Source: Dendrolimus kikuchii (Eukaryota > Arthropoda > Insecta > Lepidoptera > Lasiocampidae). From it: DNA of 64,000 nt. Made by a program: the position numbers and the translations under genes. Shown piece by piece: positions 1-10,839 of this stretch (the first letter of the stretch is position 1; every line of letters begins with the position of its first letter). The DNA is taken from positions 4,217,001 to 4,281,000 of the forward strand of contig CM034408.1 of assembly GCA_019925095.2 (NCBI GenBank), read 5' to 3'. Below the pieces are notes generated by a model that searched no databases, was not told where the DNA came from, and saw only the letters and a program-made list of their open reading frames with translations.

Positions 1-118
1 CATTGTAAAAATCCTGTTTGTAATGTACAAAAATAATCTTCATGGGAAAAACAAAGTATACACGACACCGAACTATCGCTGTCAAAGATGGACAACATTC
101 GCATAGCCAGAAAATCAA

Positions 119-372
119 CGGACTGGGCGTAACTACGTTCTAAGTCTCAGCCTTTCCTACATAAAAAGCGCGGGGCACATAGGAGGAGTGGTTTTAGTGG
201 GTAGTGGTTGTTGCCCGTGCCACTTCTCTGAGTCTCCACACAAGCTGGTTGATTACTGTTGAGATTACCCCTTATTAAAGGTTAAAACCTCCATGATCAA
301 CTATGGTCTAATCCCTTGCAAAGGACCCTGTATTGTGCGTAAATAGCATATCCCCCGCCTTAATAAAAAAAA
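119..372 (+). mobile_element. R1-type LINE, 3'-UTR-only insertion
   Basis: About 254 bp ending in an A run and flanked by a 14-bp target duplication, AGCCAGAAAATCAA (105-118 and 373-386). It matches the 3' end of the longer LINE copy at the right edge of the window, whose coding end is R1-like. Severe 5' truncation is typical of target-primed reverse transcription. Confidence 0.75.
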
Positions 373-386
373 AGCCAGAAAATCAA

Positions 387-834
387 AGAATAGCAGCGTG
401 GTGAGGGCGGGGCGGCGGTGCCGTCTATACAAGCGCTTTAAGCTGTACAGTGATTATCAATACATTTAAAACCGGCTATACCCCTGTAAGTATTGCTTAC
501 GTAAGTCTCTAAGGCTAAGCGCGCTCCACAAAATTTCAATACAGAACTGATCTATAAAAAGATTTTAGCCTTATGCGAGCAAAACTTTCAGATATATTGC
601 CGGGCTAATAATGTGATACATTTTTATTAAATATATATGACAATATATTCGTTCAAAATTCTGTTAAAAATATAAAGTGGTGTAAACTTGAATCAGCCAA
701 TTTTCTCAAAAATTATTACATAAATAAATATTGGGAGAATAATTTTACTTTTTCATCAAAATATAGATCAAGAAGAAATCATTTTTTACCTACCACCTAC
801 GTCGCCAGATTAGGTTAAATTATTCCTTAAGTTA
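387..834. other. Non-coding, nothing recognised
   Basis: AT-rich from about 600; a GC-richer 40-base patch near 395-435 has no recognised identity. Confidence 0.4.
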
Positions 835-905
835 GGTTGCCTGGAAGAGATTGCTTTAAGCGACAAGGCCGCCGAGGTTGTATAATCAAAGGGCCGTCTA
901 CTGTT
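835..905 (+). mobile_element. LINE 3'-tail fragment with conserved stem-loop
   Basis: GGTTGCCTGGAAGAGATTGC followed by the loop and AAGGCCGCC; partial, diverged copy of the stem-loop tail family found eight times in this window. Confidence 0.5.
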
Positions 906-1198
906 TCTACCATGGCAATATTATAATTATATATTTGGTGATCACGAGTGTTATCTCTATTCTATTCATTTTTTTCGTTAGTTCAATCATTTAGTCCAAC
1001 AATGACTGTGCAACTGTCGTTTTGCACAATTTAGGACTCGAAATAGAAAATATACGAAAAATATATTTTAATTATGCAAAACGAGCCTCTACATTTGATA
1101 CCTCTTGATGTTATTTTTTAATAATGTTTTTATATAGGTATAATAAAGGTAAGGTGGACCTTCTTACCTTCTGTTAATAAAAAAAAATTAACAGAAAA

Positions 1199-1345
1199 TA
1201 CTTTTCAAATAAGAATGAATGAATGAATGAAAACACTTTATTGTTCACCAAAATTTAAACTTAATAACTAGATACAATAAATGTTGAACAAAGGGCGGCC
1301 TTATCGCTTAAAGCGATCTCTTCCAGGCAACCCCTTAAACTAAGG
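1199..1345 (-). mobile_element. LINE 3' tail with conserved stem-loop
   Basis: Minus-strand GGTTGCCTGGAAGAGATCGC, stem ATCGCTTAAAGCGAT, then a tail ending in ACAATAAAGTG and a (TTCA)n run at 1199-1216. The same tail sequence recurs in both orientations across the window. Confidence 0.6.
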
Positions 1346-1399
1346 AAAATATTAAAACATGACAGTAGCGGTGTAGACAACAAATAATATAGAATGTTC

Positions 1400-1799
1400 A
1401 AAATATATAAAATAAATAAAAATCTTTATTATATACTATATAAACACAGTACATATCACAATACATACAGCACTATTATACCCGAGAGGACCAAAAATAA
1501 TTAAAAACCATGATTTTAAAAGAGGATACTGACTTAGTTTGTCTGATATTGAGTGGCAGTGAGCTCCATAAACGGACAGCCTGTACTGTGAAGGAGTTGT
1601 CAACGAAGGAAGAAGTGTGTACATGTGTTATTAAGGAGAGATTATTACTAGAGCGCAAATAACGGGAATGAGAAAGATGTAGGAAGTCAAAACGTTCCTT
1701 TAAATAAGGAGGAGTACGAGGATCAAAAAGGATGTTGTACAAAAGAGAGAGCAAGTGAACATTCCGGCGAATGAACATGGGCATAATTATATTTGACAC
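1400..1799 (-). mobile_element. CR1/Jockey-type LINE, C-terminal end
   Basis: Open frame 1799-1476 ends in the motif VQAVRLWSSLPLNIRQ...SFK, the usual C-terminus of CR1/Jockey reverse transcriptase ORFs. Only the last ~107 residues survive. A tail with AATAAAG and T/A-rich sequence follows to about 1400. Dead copy. Confidence 0.6.
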
Positions 1800-1859
1800 A
1801 CGTTGAACACGATACAGAGCTGTTACACTAGCTGTTATAATTACATCTCTTATTTTTAG

Positions 1860-2514
1860 ATAAAGAATTTATAATAAAACCGATTGTCTTTGCCTGAAGT
1901 AATTTTGTAATTGCAATGAAAAGCGCTACGATAGAAGTTGTATGGGCATTTTTTCAACATTTTTTATGAAGGAAGAAAAGCAATTGACATACTGTACTGT
2001 ACTTGGCTTGCTCCTATCTTCAAAGTTGTTCTTACTTGAATCTACTTGTACATTAGTATAAGTTTAGTATTAAAATTAGAATAAATTAATATAATAAGTT
2101 ATTCTTAAGGTACACCAAAACAGAAAAATTACTACATATAATGTCACATACACTAACAAAAATAAACAATAAGCGTGTACGGAGTCTCAAATTTTTCATA
2201 GAAATTAAGTATTAAAAAAGGGTACGGAACTCGAGTCCGTAGAGATATATATAATAATAAAAAAAAAGAACCTACTTGTAAACTTTTTATTTGAATGAGA
2301 ACCTAACGGTGGATTTCTTTTGATAGATAATAAACTATCTGTAAAAATCAACGTAAATTAAATTAAATTTTACATATTTTTTATTGCCTAAAGCAGGTGT
2401 GGCGAATAGAGCCCCCTTACTGTCGCCTACTGGCCGGCAGGCCAGATTATATAGTTATTATTGACAACTGTCACATATAGAGAGAAATGTCATCACGTAA
2501 AAATTTACATATTT
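1860..2514. other. AT-rich non-coding stretch
   Basis: No gene or recognised element. A short GC-richer patch with CTGGCCGGCAGGCCAG at 2429-2444 is locally palindromic. Confidence 0.4.
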
Positions 2515-2710
2515 AAATCCCTATTAATATTACAAATGCGAAAGTAACTCTGTCTGTTTGTTATGCTTTCACAAAAAAAACTATTGGACCGATTTGGCTG
2601 AAACTCAGTTATTTTTATTTTTTTCGATGCCGAGGATGAACGTAAGATAGTTTTTATCCAGAAAAATGTGATAATTTCCGGCATAAAAATATATTTGTCT
2701 CCCTGTTTGT
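2515..2710 (-). mobile_element. SINE-like 'AATATTACAAATGCG' interspersed repeat
   Basis: AATATTACAAATGCGAAAGT, then a 'TATTGGACCGATTTGGCTGA' block that recurs at 3348-3371. Member of the large arthropod repeat group ending in TATAATATTAG. Truncated. Confidence 0.5.
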
Positions 2711-2739
2711 TATGATAATAATAATAATATTTATTTAAT

Positions 2740-2993
2740 CCCGACTAGGTCCACAGCAAATTACATTATTGGTATTATAATATTAAAATATAATTATGTC
2801 ACGATGTAGTTTCATCCAATGTTCTAATCAATGGTCCATTAATTTGAAGCAAAGCAGCAACTATTTTATTTTGGGAGTTGTAAAATCTTTCTCTTGTGTT
2901 CGCTACTCTTTGTCGTATTAGTGCCGCAAAACCGGGGAATCTGGTTGCTGTGAACATCTCTGAAGCGCTACAGAATTTAGGTAACCGTAACAT
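2740..2993 (-). mobile_element. LINE C-terminal fragment cut by a family A insertion
   Basis: Minus-strand frame 2993-2799 reads FCSASEMFTATRFPGFAALI, resembling the C-terminal tail of lepidopteran LINE reverse transcriptases (a '[R]SASxMF..R(V/I)..F...(I/L)R' pattern known to me from that group). Its upstream side is interrupted by family A. Confidence 0.5.
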
Positions 2994-3000
2994 TATAGGT

Positions 3001-3314
3001 TTTTTTTATTGCAGGAGATCAGCAGACAGGCAGAAGGCCCACTTGATGGAAAGCGGTTACCATCGCCTATGGACATTTGCAACAGCAAAGGTGCGACAAA
3101 CGCGCTGCTGCTCTCTTAAGAGAAACTGGAACCTGGTCACTAATGCCGGAACACAACTCAAGGTTGATATGGCGACATACTTTAGACCAGGGGTGGTAGC
3201 CATCCAGTCGGGCAAATGCCCTACCACCTGGCTGTGAGTTGTTAAGTCGCCTCTTACGACAGGCCACCCGACCGCAGGAAATTGTATTTATTCTTTCTCC
3301 GTTCCTGCACGGAT
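3001..3314 (-). mobile_element. Family A retroposon, full length
   Basis: T run at the left (the A tail), TTATTGCAGGAG junction, and TCCGTGCAGGAACGGAGAAA start at the right end on the minus strand. Reference-quality copy. Contains short ORFs on both strands with no known domain. Confidence 0.8.
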
Positions 3315-3329
3315 AAAAATACGTAGGAC

Positions 3330-3585
3330 ATTTATGCCTATACGGAAAAACTATTGGACCGATTTGGCTGAAATTCGGTATATATGTAATTTTAATACCG
3401 AAAATGGACATAAATACTTTTCATGTCGAGAGATGGGATAGTTTGCGATATAAAATGAAGTGAATCTTCCGGGGCCAAATAGCACTAACATAACAATTTA
3501 ATACAATGTAACAAGAACAAGAGACACGCGGCATTGTTTGACCTGCGGCGCAGCCGCGGGATAAGCTATAGTTTAGTTATATATT
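3330..3585 (+). mobile_element. SINE-like interspersed repeat
   Basis: Second 'ACCGATTTGGCTGA' block and a terminal GCCGCGGGATAAGCTATAGT, the usual end of this repeat group in the opposite orientation to 2515-2710. Confidence 0.45.
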
Positions 3586-3599
3586 AGACAATTTTTTTG

Positions 3600-4395
3600 A
3601 ACTATGTAAATATTATATACTAAAAAAATACATATTTTATAAATTGGGTTATTTATTTCTGCAACGACCCGTCATTAATGGTGACCCCAACGTGATTCAA
3701 CGTATAACAATAATATTTAGAAACTCCATATCGTCGTTGCCCATTTACTTAAACCAATTGGGCTAAAGTTTGGAGGTAAACGATCCCCAGACGTGGACGT
3801 CTGGGACAGCTTAAGCGACACTAAGAGGTATTCAGTCTTCAGGCGAGGCTTTCCGGAATTGCTCTAGTGACGCATCCACGGTCCGCAGCAAACAATCTCC
3901 AATGATGAGTTTCAAATTTTCAATTGATAAAAAATAAAGACGATCGCATACCGATTTTGCATATAAGGTTTTGCCCATCTATTTTTTTAGTTTTAAATGA
4001 GTGTGATATTCAATAATATTTTATGTAAATAGTTAATTAGGTGTTTGTCAATAATTTTTTTTCATTCTCAAGTGTGTCATTTATTGCTTTTATCCTGTTT
4101 TATATATTTTTTGTACATATTTATAATCCTTCATTATGTCTTCTGTAGCAATTCTCGAGCAACAGGTGAAGGAGCTACAGGATAAACTCGTAGAAGTTAC
4201 GCCACGTGTTCCGGGGTATCTTCCTATCGCAGAACCGCTTCCTGTCGTTTCCTCCGTTTAGACTACGGTGCCTGCTTGTTCCCCAAACTCATCGAAGCTC
4301 GAGGTTATGAAGCAGCAAGTAGCAGCCCTAATCAAATTGTTTGATAAAATTGTCCGTCACTCGCGTCCTCTTACGAACGACAAACTACGCTCCCC
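3600..4395 (+). mobile_element. Ty3/gypsy-like LTR element, 5' edge with PBS and broken gag-like ORF
   Basis: TGGTGACCCCAACGTGATTC (3679-3698) matches the primer-binding-site region typical of insect gypsy-like elements and directly follows a sequence ending GACCCGTCATTAA, taken as the end of a partial 5' LTR. After ~440 bases an ATG at 4136 opens a frame with a coiled-coil-like start (LEQQVKELQDKLVEV), broken by an in-frame TAG at 4259-4261 and resuming (KQQVAALIKLFDKI) to about 4395, where a different repeat begins. No protease, RT or integrase remains. Confidence 0.5.
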
Positions 4396-4397
4396 TT

Positions 4398-4810
4398 TTA
4401 AATCTGATAATCGCACATGTCCCAGGAAAACTCCCGCGGCATTCCCAGGATAAAACATATCACACATATTATTACATTAAATTTGTTATTATCAGTAAAA
4501 TAATCACATTGGAGTTCGATGTTTTTTAATCTGGCCATTTTAAATCATTCCCATAAAATTCCCGCGCGATCACAGGATAAAAAGTAGCATATAATATAAG
4601 TCTAAGAATAAGCTAAGCTGTTGATCAGCGAAAACTGCATTTAAATCGGCCCAGTAGTTTTTACATGAATCCCGAACAAACAGACAACAAATCTAAAAAA
4701 AATGCATAGATGTTCTCCATCGTTTATAGTCTATTCCAGTTATTTTTTTTAATAGCTTCAACGTACAGACACGGCATGTTTAGAATTTTACAATATTATA
4801 GATGATCGGG
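4398..4810 (-). mobile_element. 'CCCGCGGGAAT' interspersed repeat
   Basis: Minus-strand copy of the repeat seen twice in tandem at 50.0-50.9 kb: shares AACATGCCGTGTCTGTAC, TGTTCGGGATTCA, CGATTT and the CCCGCGGGA / GGGAATTTT blocks. Non-coding here. Confidence 0.6.
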
Positions 4811-5354
4811 TTGTTTGATTCCCGTCACAGGCAATTTAAGCAGACAGCCCTGTTCAATATGATTATTAATAATAGGTCGATATACTAACTTAAATATGGA
4901 AAATAAGTCATACATCAAGTAAGTTTTCCTTAATTAAGAAGCAACTGCTGCTATAAATTGTTTTAAAAAGAAACAAAGAATAGTGAGACAACATAGCTTT
5001 TTTTTTATTTTGAAAATGTAAAGGAAACGTAAGATTAATTTGAATGAACGCAGTGAAGTTTAATGTGAAGTGTAAATGACGTCAACTCGTGGAACAGAAA
5101 AAATGTTTTTGCGTTGGCCACATTGGCTTTTGACACATCCCTAACCAATCACAACAAGCATGAAAGAGACATCCAATTAATAATGCCATTTGTAAGAAAA
5201 GAACAACAAATACACTATCAGAAACTTTGCTTTAACAAAAATTAGACTTTTACCCCATGAAATAAAGTCTAGTTTCACTTAATATTTGTGAAAACATGTA
5301 TGAAAGCAGCAACGCGCCAGCGTAGTGGCGTCATCGTTATCGAATGAAGGAAGG

Positions 5355-5389
5355 CCAATCGCTCGATGCTTCATTCGATCGCCATCTTG
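5355..5389 (+). promoter_or_regulatory. Candidate TATA-less promoter of the BED-finger gene
   Basis: A CCAAT box (5355-5359) and a YY1/Pho-like CGCCATCTTG (5380-5389) lie 130-165 bases before the start codon in a locally CpG-richer stretch. A CRE-like TGACGTCA sits further up at 5077-5084. No TATA box is evident. The motifs are seen; promoter activity is inferred. Confidence 0.4.
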
Positions 5390-5517
5390 TTCAAGCAATT
5401 CAAGCAAATGTAACTCGTGATAGATTTACTCGATACACGTTATTAATAATCGTTTATTTATCATTAATCATCGGAAATTAGGCGGCAAATTTACTAGCAA
5501 ATAACAACAGTATTACA

Positions 5518-8500
5518 ATGAAGAAATGTTCGTCAATAGTATGGAAATTCTTCGATCGTATTGAAGAAGATAAAAGATGTGTTAGTGTAGTGTGTAAATT
5601 ATGTGATACGCAATACAAATACTTCGGTAACACGACTAATCTACGAGTGCATTTGTCAAACCGGCATCCAATTCAATGGGAGTTGGGTCAAAATGGCACA
5701 TTGGATGAATCCAAAATCCAGCTTGAGGATGCTGATACGTCTACACCAAGGCGTCGGCGAAACGTGAAGGCTCAAGACAGAAATGTACGTTATTCATTAT
5801 CATATGATAATGCTGAAATACCTGGGAAAATGCCTATAATAGAAATACAACGGGTACTTACTTTCATATTTAATCAGTGCGCTATCAGTAATCCTTTTTA
5901 TATCGGCCCAAAATATCATTGTTTTGCTTTAAATCGATTATACGCCGATACTTATACTCGGCCTTGAAGGTTATGATAGCATTTCTCGATCGATTTGTAT
6001 CTAATACTTACTTTACTGATCGATAATCGTCTTAAAAGCCTTTAAAGCTTTTCAACAAGTGTATATCACTTTTTAAATTGTTTCTGAACTTAAAAAAACA
6101 TTAAAAATCTTTGAGGTTTATCTTGCAAGTAATTGAAGCAACACGTTGTATTTAATATGTAAATATATTTAAAGAGTTATCAATAAACAAAAAGTTTTCT
6201 ACTATACATAACCTATAACTATTGAATATAAATTCTAGCCCTAGGCAAGGTGTTTCTGTATAGATATGAAGTTCGAAATTGTAAGAAAATAATAAGTTGT
6301 ATTTCACAGAAGTTAGCCAGATATCTTTTCTAATTTAGAATATTAATCACTAACTTATGTAAATGATGTTTAATAGTTTAGGTAGTAAACAAACACTATC
6401 AACTATAATTACATTTTTATTACACATAGCATTTGCAGTTGATATAAATATTGTGTTTTGTGTGGCTACAAAACTTTATATACATCAGCACAATAGTTAT
6501 TTAACCAAAATGTTAATCTGACTGAACATTTTTAAGTTTTTGGGGTTTTATTGCTGTTTTGATCAAATGGAACTCTTATGAAATTGACAAGTCCATCCTT
6601 CTGTCTTTCATAGTTATTTTCATCAGAAACTGCTGGGTTTATATTATTGGAATTTAGAATTTGTTAGTTACATGGATACTACTGATTTATGCCTCTGATA
6701 CACCTAGAATAATTTTTGTGGTCGGTAAGGATATATACAGAGGTTTTGATAAATAATTATTCTGGTTTTGTGTTATTTTACCTTTATTTAAAGCTAATAA
6801 ACATAATTACAATTAATCCATGTATTTCCGTCAATATTTTTCACATAATAAAAAAATTGACATTAAAAATAAAAATCACATTCAAAACATTATTCTATAA
6901 GCAAAATAGGTTTTTACAAGAATGAGACTGCAACATCCGCCACAGGGCAAAAGTTATTGATAACATTACACTACATATTTGTTGGCAAAATACAAGCATT
7001 TTCGATTGCGAACATAAAAAAAAGTAAGAACTGAATCACAGATAAGTTTATACTTGCCCCTTACATAATAATTAAATTTAACTTTAAAACAAACAAAAGA
7101 GTAATTAAACTAATACTACATTAAACACCTAGCGGATACTAGTGGTTACAAAAATCAGAACAGAATGTTGTCAAGTGATAATGTAATACAAAACCAGAAT
7201 ATTTATTTATCAAAATCACTGTATTTATCCTCACCAACCAGAACAATATGTTAGTATTAGTGACCATATCACACAGATGATGTGGCCACAGGTTTAATAT
7301 GTTATATGAGGTGTGACTGTTGATGACATTAAACATTGGTAGATAATTCATGTGATACACAAATATAGATAATCATTAATGCTTAGTATTTATGCTATAA
7401 TGATGTGGCTTCATCTGGATAGTGTTACGGGTATAGGCTGTTTCACACAGATAAGGCAATCAGTTTAATGCTTTATTTGAGGTACAACATTGTTAATGAC
7501 ATAAAATATTAAGAGAAATGATACACTAATGTGGCTATCCATTAACAGCATTATTTTTTAATGTTTTAAATGTGCAAAATGCATTTGGTCATAGTCTAAC
7601 AGAATCTAAGAAGAAGAATTACTTAAAGAACTTTAAAGAAGCCTACAGACTTACTCTAACCCAATATGAATAAAATTGTGCAGATTAAGCCACACCATAA
7701 AATATTATTTTGTAATGATATAAGACACATTTAGACACAGATAATAATACAAATGGAGCAGTGTTACAAGTATGTTATCTTCAAAAGGAATTATATTATA
7801 CAATTTTCAGGTTGATGTATTGGAAGCATCTGACCAAGATGAAAATGAAGATGCTACTATAAACTTGGTCAGACAAATGCATGCTGATCAAAATTCTGAT
7901 GAGGAGTGGCTAGAAGAGGATCCTTACCAGATAACTCATTTCGAAACATATGAACCTAAGCAGAAACGCAAAAGGATGAAGTTAAGGTAAAGCACTTATT
8001 TAAAAACTAAATTACCATAATAATTTAGTGGTTAGCGCACTTGTCTAAACTCAAAGTGCATGAGTTTGAATCCTAGCCAGAAAGCATGCATCACTTAGGC
8101 AGTTATTCGACTTAGATCTGGTTCCTATATCTTACCGACCATTCAATTGCCTTACTATTGCATTTGACATAAGCTCCATACAGGCAATGTCAAAATTTAA
8201 GCAATGGTAGGGCAAGTATAGTAAAGGAAACATTAATATGCATATTGCTACAATTACCAAATGCTAATGGTGAAGGAAAATGTTGTCATGAAACCTATAC
8301 ATTGAGATAAGCGATGTGTCAAACCTACCTTGACACTTACAAAACCACCAGCACATTTGCCTTGGGCAAGTAGATTTACTCAACCATTGACCATTAGTGC
8401 CAATGTTGAGTGTGGGAAAACACTAAACTCAGCAGTAAACATATATAATAAAAAAAATATCATTTATATATATACATACACACACACTAGCTGCCCGGCA

Positions 8501-9595
8501 GACATTGTCCTGCCCTGAAAAATTAAAAATTTAGGCCCGGATTCTAGTGCCACCTACGAATTCCAGTTGTAAATCAAAACCATCTGGGGACCCACCCAAA
8601 CACACACAAAATGTTTAATCAAAATTGGTAAAGTCCTTCTCAAGTTATGTGTACATACATTTCTACGATTTATTTTTATATCTTAATATATATAAATTAT
8701 GTGTCACGTTGTTTGTCCGTGATGGATTCCTAAACTACTTGACCGATTTTAATCAAATTTGCACACCGTGTGCAGTTTGATCCAACTTGAAAGATAGGAT
8801 AGCTTATGTTTGGACCCGGTAGGTGGCGCTGGAATCGGGTTCTAAATTTTATTTCTTCAGGGCAGAACAATGTCTGCAGGGACAGCTAGTATAATATATA
8901 TAAATATAATTATTAAATTATATAATTCTATATATTATAACTGAAGTCCTCTTAAACCCTTGGACTGATCTTGATAAAAAAAAATTGTAGGTCCCTGAAT
9001 GTTTTAGATTTGCAATTAGACTCAGTACTAGGTGGTGCTGGAATTAATTTCTAATGTTTACTTTTTTATAGCAATACAATGTCTGCTGGGCCCACTAGTA
9101 CTATTATATTTTTTTAGTTAGTATCATTAAAACTGTATGATTCACATTTAAAATAATATATTTTTATCCCCGTATAGAAAAATTAAGAGAGAAGTGACAT
9201 CCCCAACAGAATTGCCAGGTTTCTATGCAACTCCAAAAGCCAATAAAAGCATATTATATGAAGAACAACCTCGAAAGGATGAATACTCAGTATTTGGAGA
9301 GTACATCGGCAACAAACTGAGAAAATTCAAAAATCCACGTACAAGGGGAAACTTGCAACAGTTGATCACAACAATACTATGGCAAGCGGAGTATGGTATG
9401 TATGATAATGCAGAAGCGGTTAAACGAGTGCTGTTATACTCTGTACATGCACCTGAAACTGAACAGAATGTGGCCAGTGAATTTGAACCGCAAATGCAAG
9501 TTCATACTGAAGAGATAGTTGAACAGACCGACGGCAATAACCAAAGTAATGATTCGGAGATGGTAACTGTTATTGCGACGGAAAGTGAGTCTTAG
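5518..9595 (+). CDS. BED zinc-finger protein with BESS-like C-terminus, three exons
   Basis: Spliced gene, probably a nuclear DNA-binding protein. Exon 1 is 5518-5853 (or ends at 5784), exon 2 is 7811-7986 and exon 3 is 9178-9595; the joins keep frame and give about 309 residues (286 with the shorter exon 1). Exon 1 carries a BED finger: Cys26, Cys29, His45, His50, with Trp9 and Phe11/Phe12 before it. Exon 2 is acidic and ends in a Lys/Arg-rich stretch. Exon 3 has a segment near residues 205-248 (VFGEYIGNKLRKF, then an Ile/Leu-rich helix) resembling the C-terminal BESS-like part of insect MADF/BED proteins, followed by a Gln/Glu-rich tail. Exon 2 is bounded by ttttcag and AG|GTAAAG; exon 3 starts after cgtatag, and codon AG|A is split across intron 2. 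The exon 1 donor is weak: CGG|GTACTT and AAT|GTACGT are both phase 0, and an unseen extra exon is possible. DNA targets cannot be inferred. Confidence 0.8.
5854..7810 (+). other. Intron 1 of the BED-finger gene, with inverted and tandem duplications
   Basis: Non-coding. Holds an inverted repeat of about 60 bases per arm (6721-6780 against 7182-7238, imperfect) and, directly after the right arm, two diverged tandem copies of a roughly 150-base unit (about 7262-7375 and 7432-7535, both with a 'CACACAGAT...' start and a 'TGATACAC' end). No additional exon was recognised. Confidence 0.6.
8026..8310 (+). mobile_element. tRNA-like SINE, degraded, with nested MITE
   Basis: TAGTGGTTAGCGC (A-box side) and GAGTTTGAATCCTAGCC (B-box side) form the head; GGTGAAGGAAAA...GAAACCT near 8270-8297 is the body end seen in related SINEs. 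A small palindromic MITE starting TGGTTCCTATATCTTACC (about 8119-8230) is inserted in it. Confidence 0.5.
8487..8650 (-). mobile_element. 'CTAGC...GGCGCCACCTA' interspersed repeat, left arm
   Basis: Starts CTAGCTGCCCGGCAGACATT and runs through CTAGTGCCACCTA. Faces the copy at 8690-8889. Confidence 0.5.
8690..8889 (+). mobile_element. 'CTAGC...GGCGCCACCTA' interspersed repeat, right arm
   Basis: Ends GGTAGGTGGCGCTGG...GCAGGGACAGCTAG, the reverse complement of the left arm over about 70 bases. Further copies at 8930-9105, 44068-44172 and 61210-61375. Confidence 0.5.
8930..9105 (+). mobile_element. 'CTAGC...GGCGCCACCTA' interspersed repeat, third copy
   Basis: Diverged: TAGGTGGTGCTGGAATT and CAATGTCTGCTGGGCCCACT are recognisable. 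Confidence 0.4.
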
Positions 9596-9656
9596 TGTTA
9601 GGTAAATGATGTATTATTATGTATTTGAGTTTATGGTTACTTGTTGATTTTCATAC

Positions 9657-9910
9657 TAGAGATGGGTAGCTGTTGTAAAAACCAGCTAAAAAGCTGTTGT
9701 TCACAAAATAGTTATCCATCAACTCACCAGCCTGCTAATGGTTCTCGAATTAAACCAAAAACTGATAAGTTAATGGCTTAACCTTCGGCTGTCAGTTAGC
9801 GAATCATTTACACATTAGCCACATAGCTATGAGCTGGTTTTTTGGCCAACTATATAACCAATGTTAGTTGGATGACTGTTTTTGAAATTTTGGTTGGTTA
9901 CCCATCGCTA
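9657..9910. mobile_element. hAT-type MITE just past the BED gene stop codon
   Basis: 254 bp with imperfect TIRs TAGAGATGGGTA / TAGCGATGGGTA and an exact 8-bp target duplication TTTCATAC (9649-9656, 9911-9918). Non-coding. It starts 61 bases after the stop, so it probably lies in the 3' UTR; it carries ATTAAA (9749-9754), a variant poly(A) signal, while no AATAAA was seen close by. Confidence 0.75.
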
Positions 9911-10099
9911 TTTCATACTGACGTTACTTCAGAGTTTGAATACTTAATATATTTGACAAGAAATAATTTTTATTTAAAATCGGCCAAGTACGTGTCTGTC
10001 CATCTATGAAGGTTTTTATGCAATTGAGGAACTTACATGTTTTTATTATTTTACTTTGGAATTCTAAATATTATTCAGGGTTTTTTTTTTGTATAGATT

Positions 10100-10832
10100 A
10101 TTGTTTCTCAACGATTTTTATGTCGCGACCCCCATTTGAGAAGCGATGATATACACCAAAATAATAGAGGGTTCACATAACGTGGTTAAAGAGCTACCAA
10201 AATAGAATTCGGCAGTACGGCTCTGAGAAATCTGTATTTCACAAGAATTAATTTTTAGATATAGAAATATATATGAAATAGAAATGAAATTTATATGAAA
10301 CATTGGTGATTTTATTGTTGAGGTTTGTGTAATACAGGTTTGACGTAGGTAAATTCTATTAATTTGTATCTTCAAAAACGCGGATTACCACGTTATTACT
10401 ATCACTATCTCGCTCTACTACTACTATAATATATTACTATTATTCCCGCTAATGCGTGAGCGAGATAGTAATTAAAATACTTAAAGAAATAGTGAATATA
10501 CTTAAAGAAAAGTCACTAAACTATACATTATTCCGATTTTTAAAGAGCTGTCTAATTATATACCTTGTGCCTGAGTGCATCGTTCTGCATATCCCATTTA
10601 ATTTATGAATATAGTAGTTCTATTTTTTCTTGCGATTTCAATATAGCATTATGTAGAGCATTATTTCTCAACCTGGTCTCGTCCTTGTAGGTTAAAAAAA
10701 TAAGACCTATATACAAATCAAATGTATTACGCACGTAATGTAGTTAAAACACTGTAGTAAAGACTGTCGTAAGACTTCACTTAACTTTTTGTTTTTTCGT
10801 GGGTCGCGATATAAAAATTGTTGAGAAACAAT
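10100..10832. mobile_element. hAT-like non-autonomous element with ~33-bp TIRs
   Basis: ATTGTTTCTCAAC...TCGCGACCC at the left and its near-perfect reverse complement at the right (differences at three positions). 'TTTCTCAAC' ends are typical of hAT Charlie-like elements. TGTATAGA occurs next to the left end (10090-10097) and 10 bases beyond the right end, so the true right border may be slightly further out. No transposase ORF. Confidence 0.6.
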
Positions 10833-10839
10833 GGTGTGG

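Larger units (their letters stand above)
7987..9177 (+). other. Intron 2 of the BED-finger gene, filled with SINE and repeat copies
   Basis: Contains a degraded tRNA-like SINE (8026-8310) interrupted by a small MITE, then two copies of one interspersed repeat in opposite orientation (8487-8650 and 8690-8889) and a third partial copy (8930-9105). Short (TA)n and (CA)n runs occur near 8465-8486. Confidence 0.6.
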
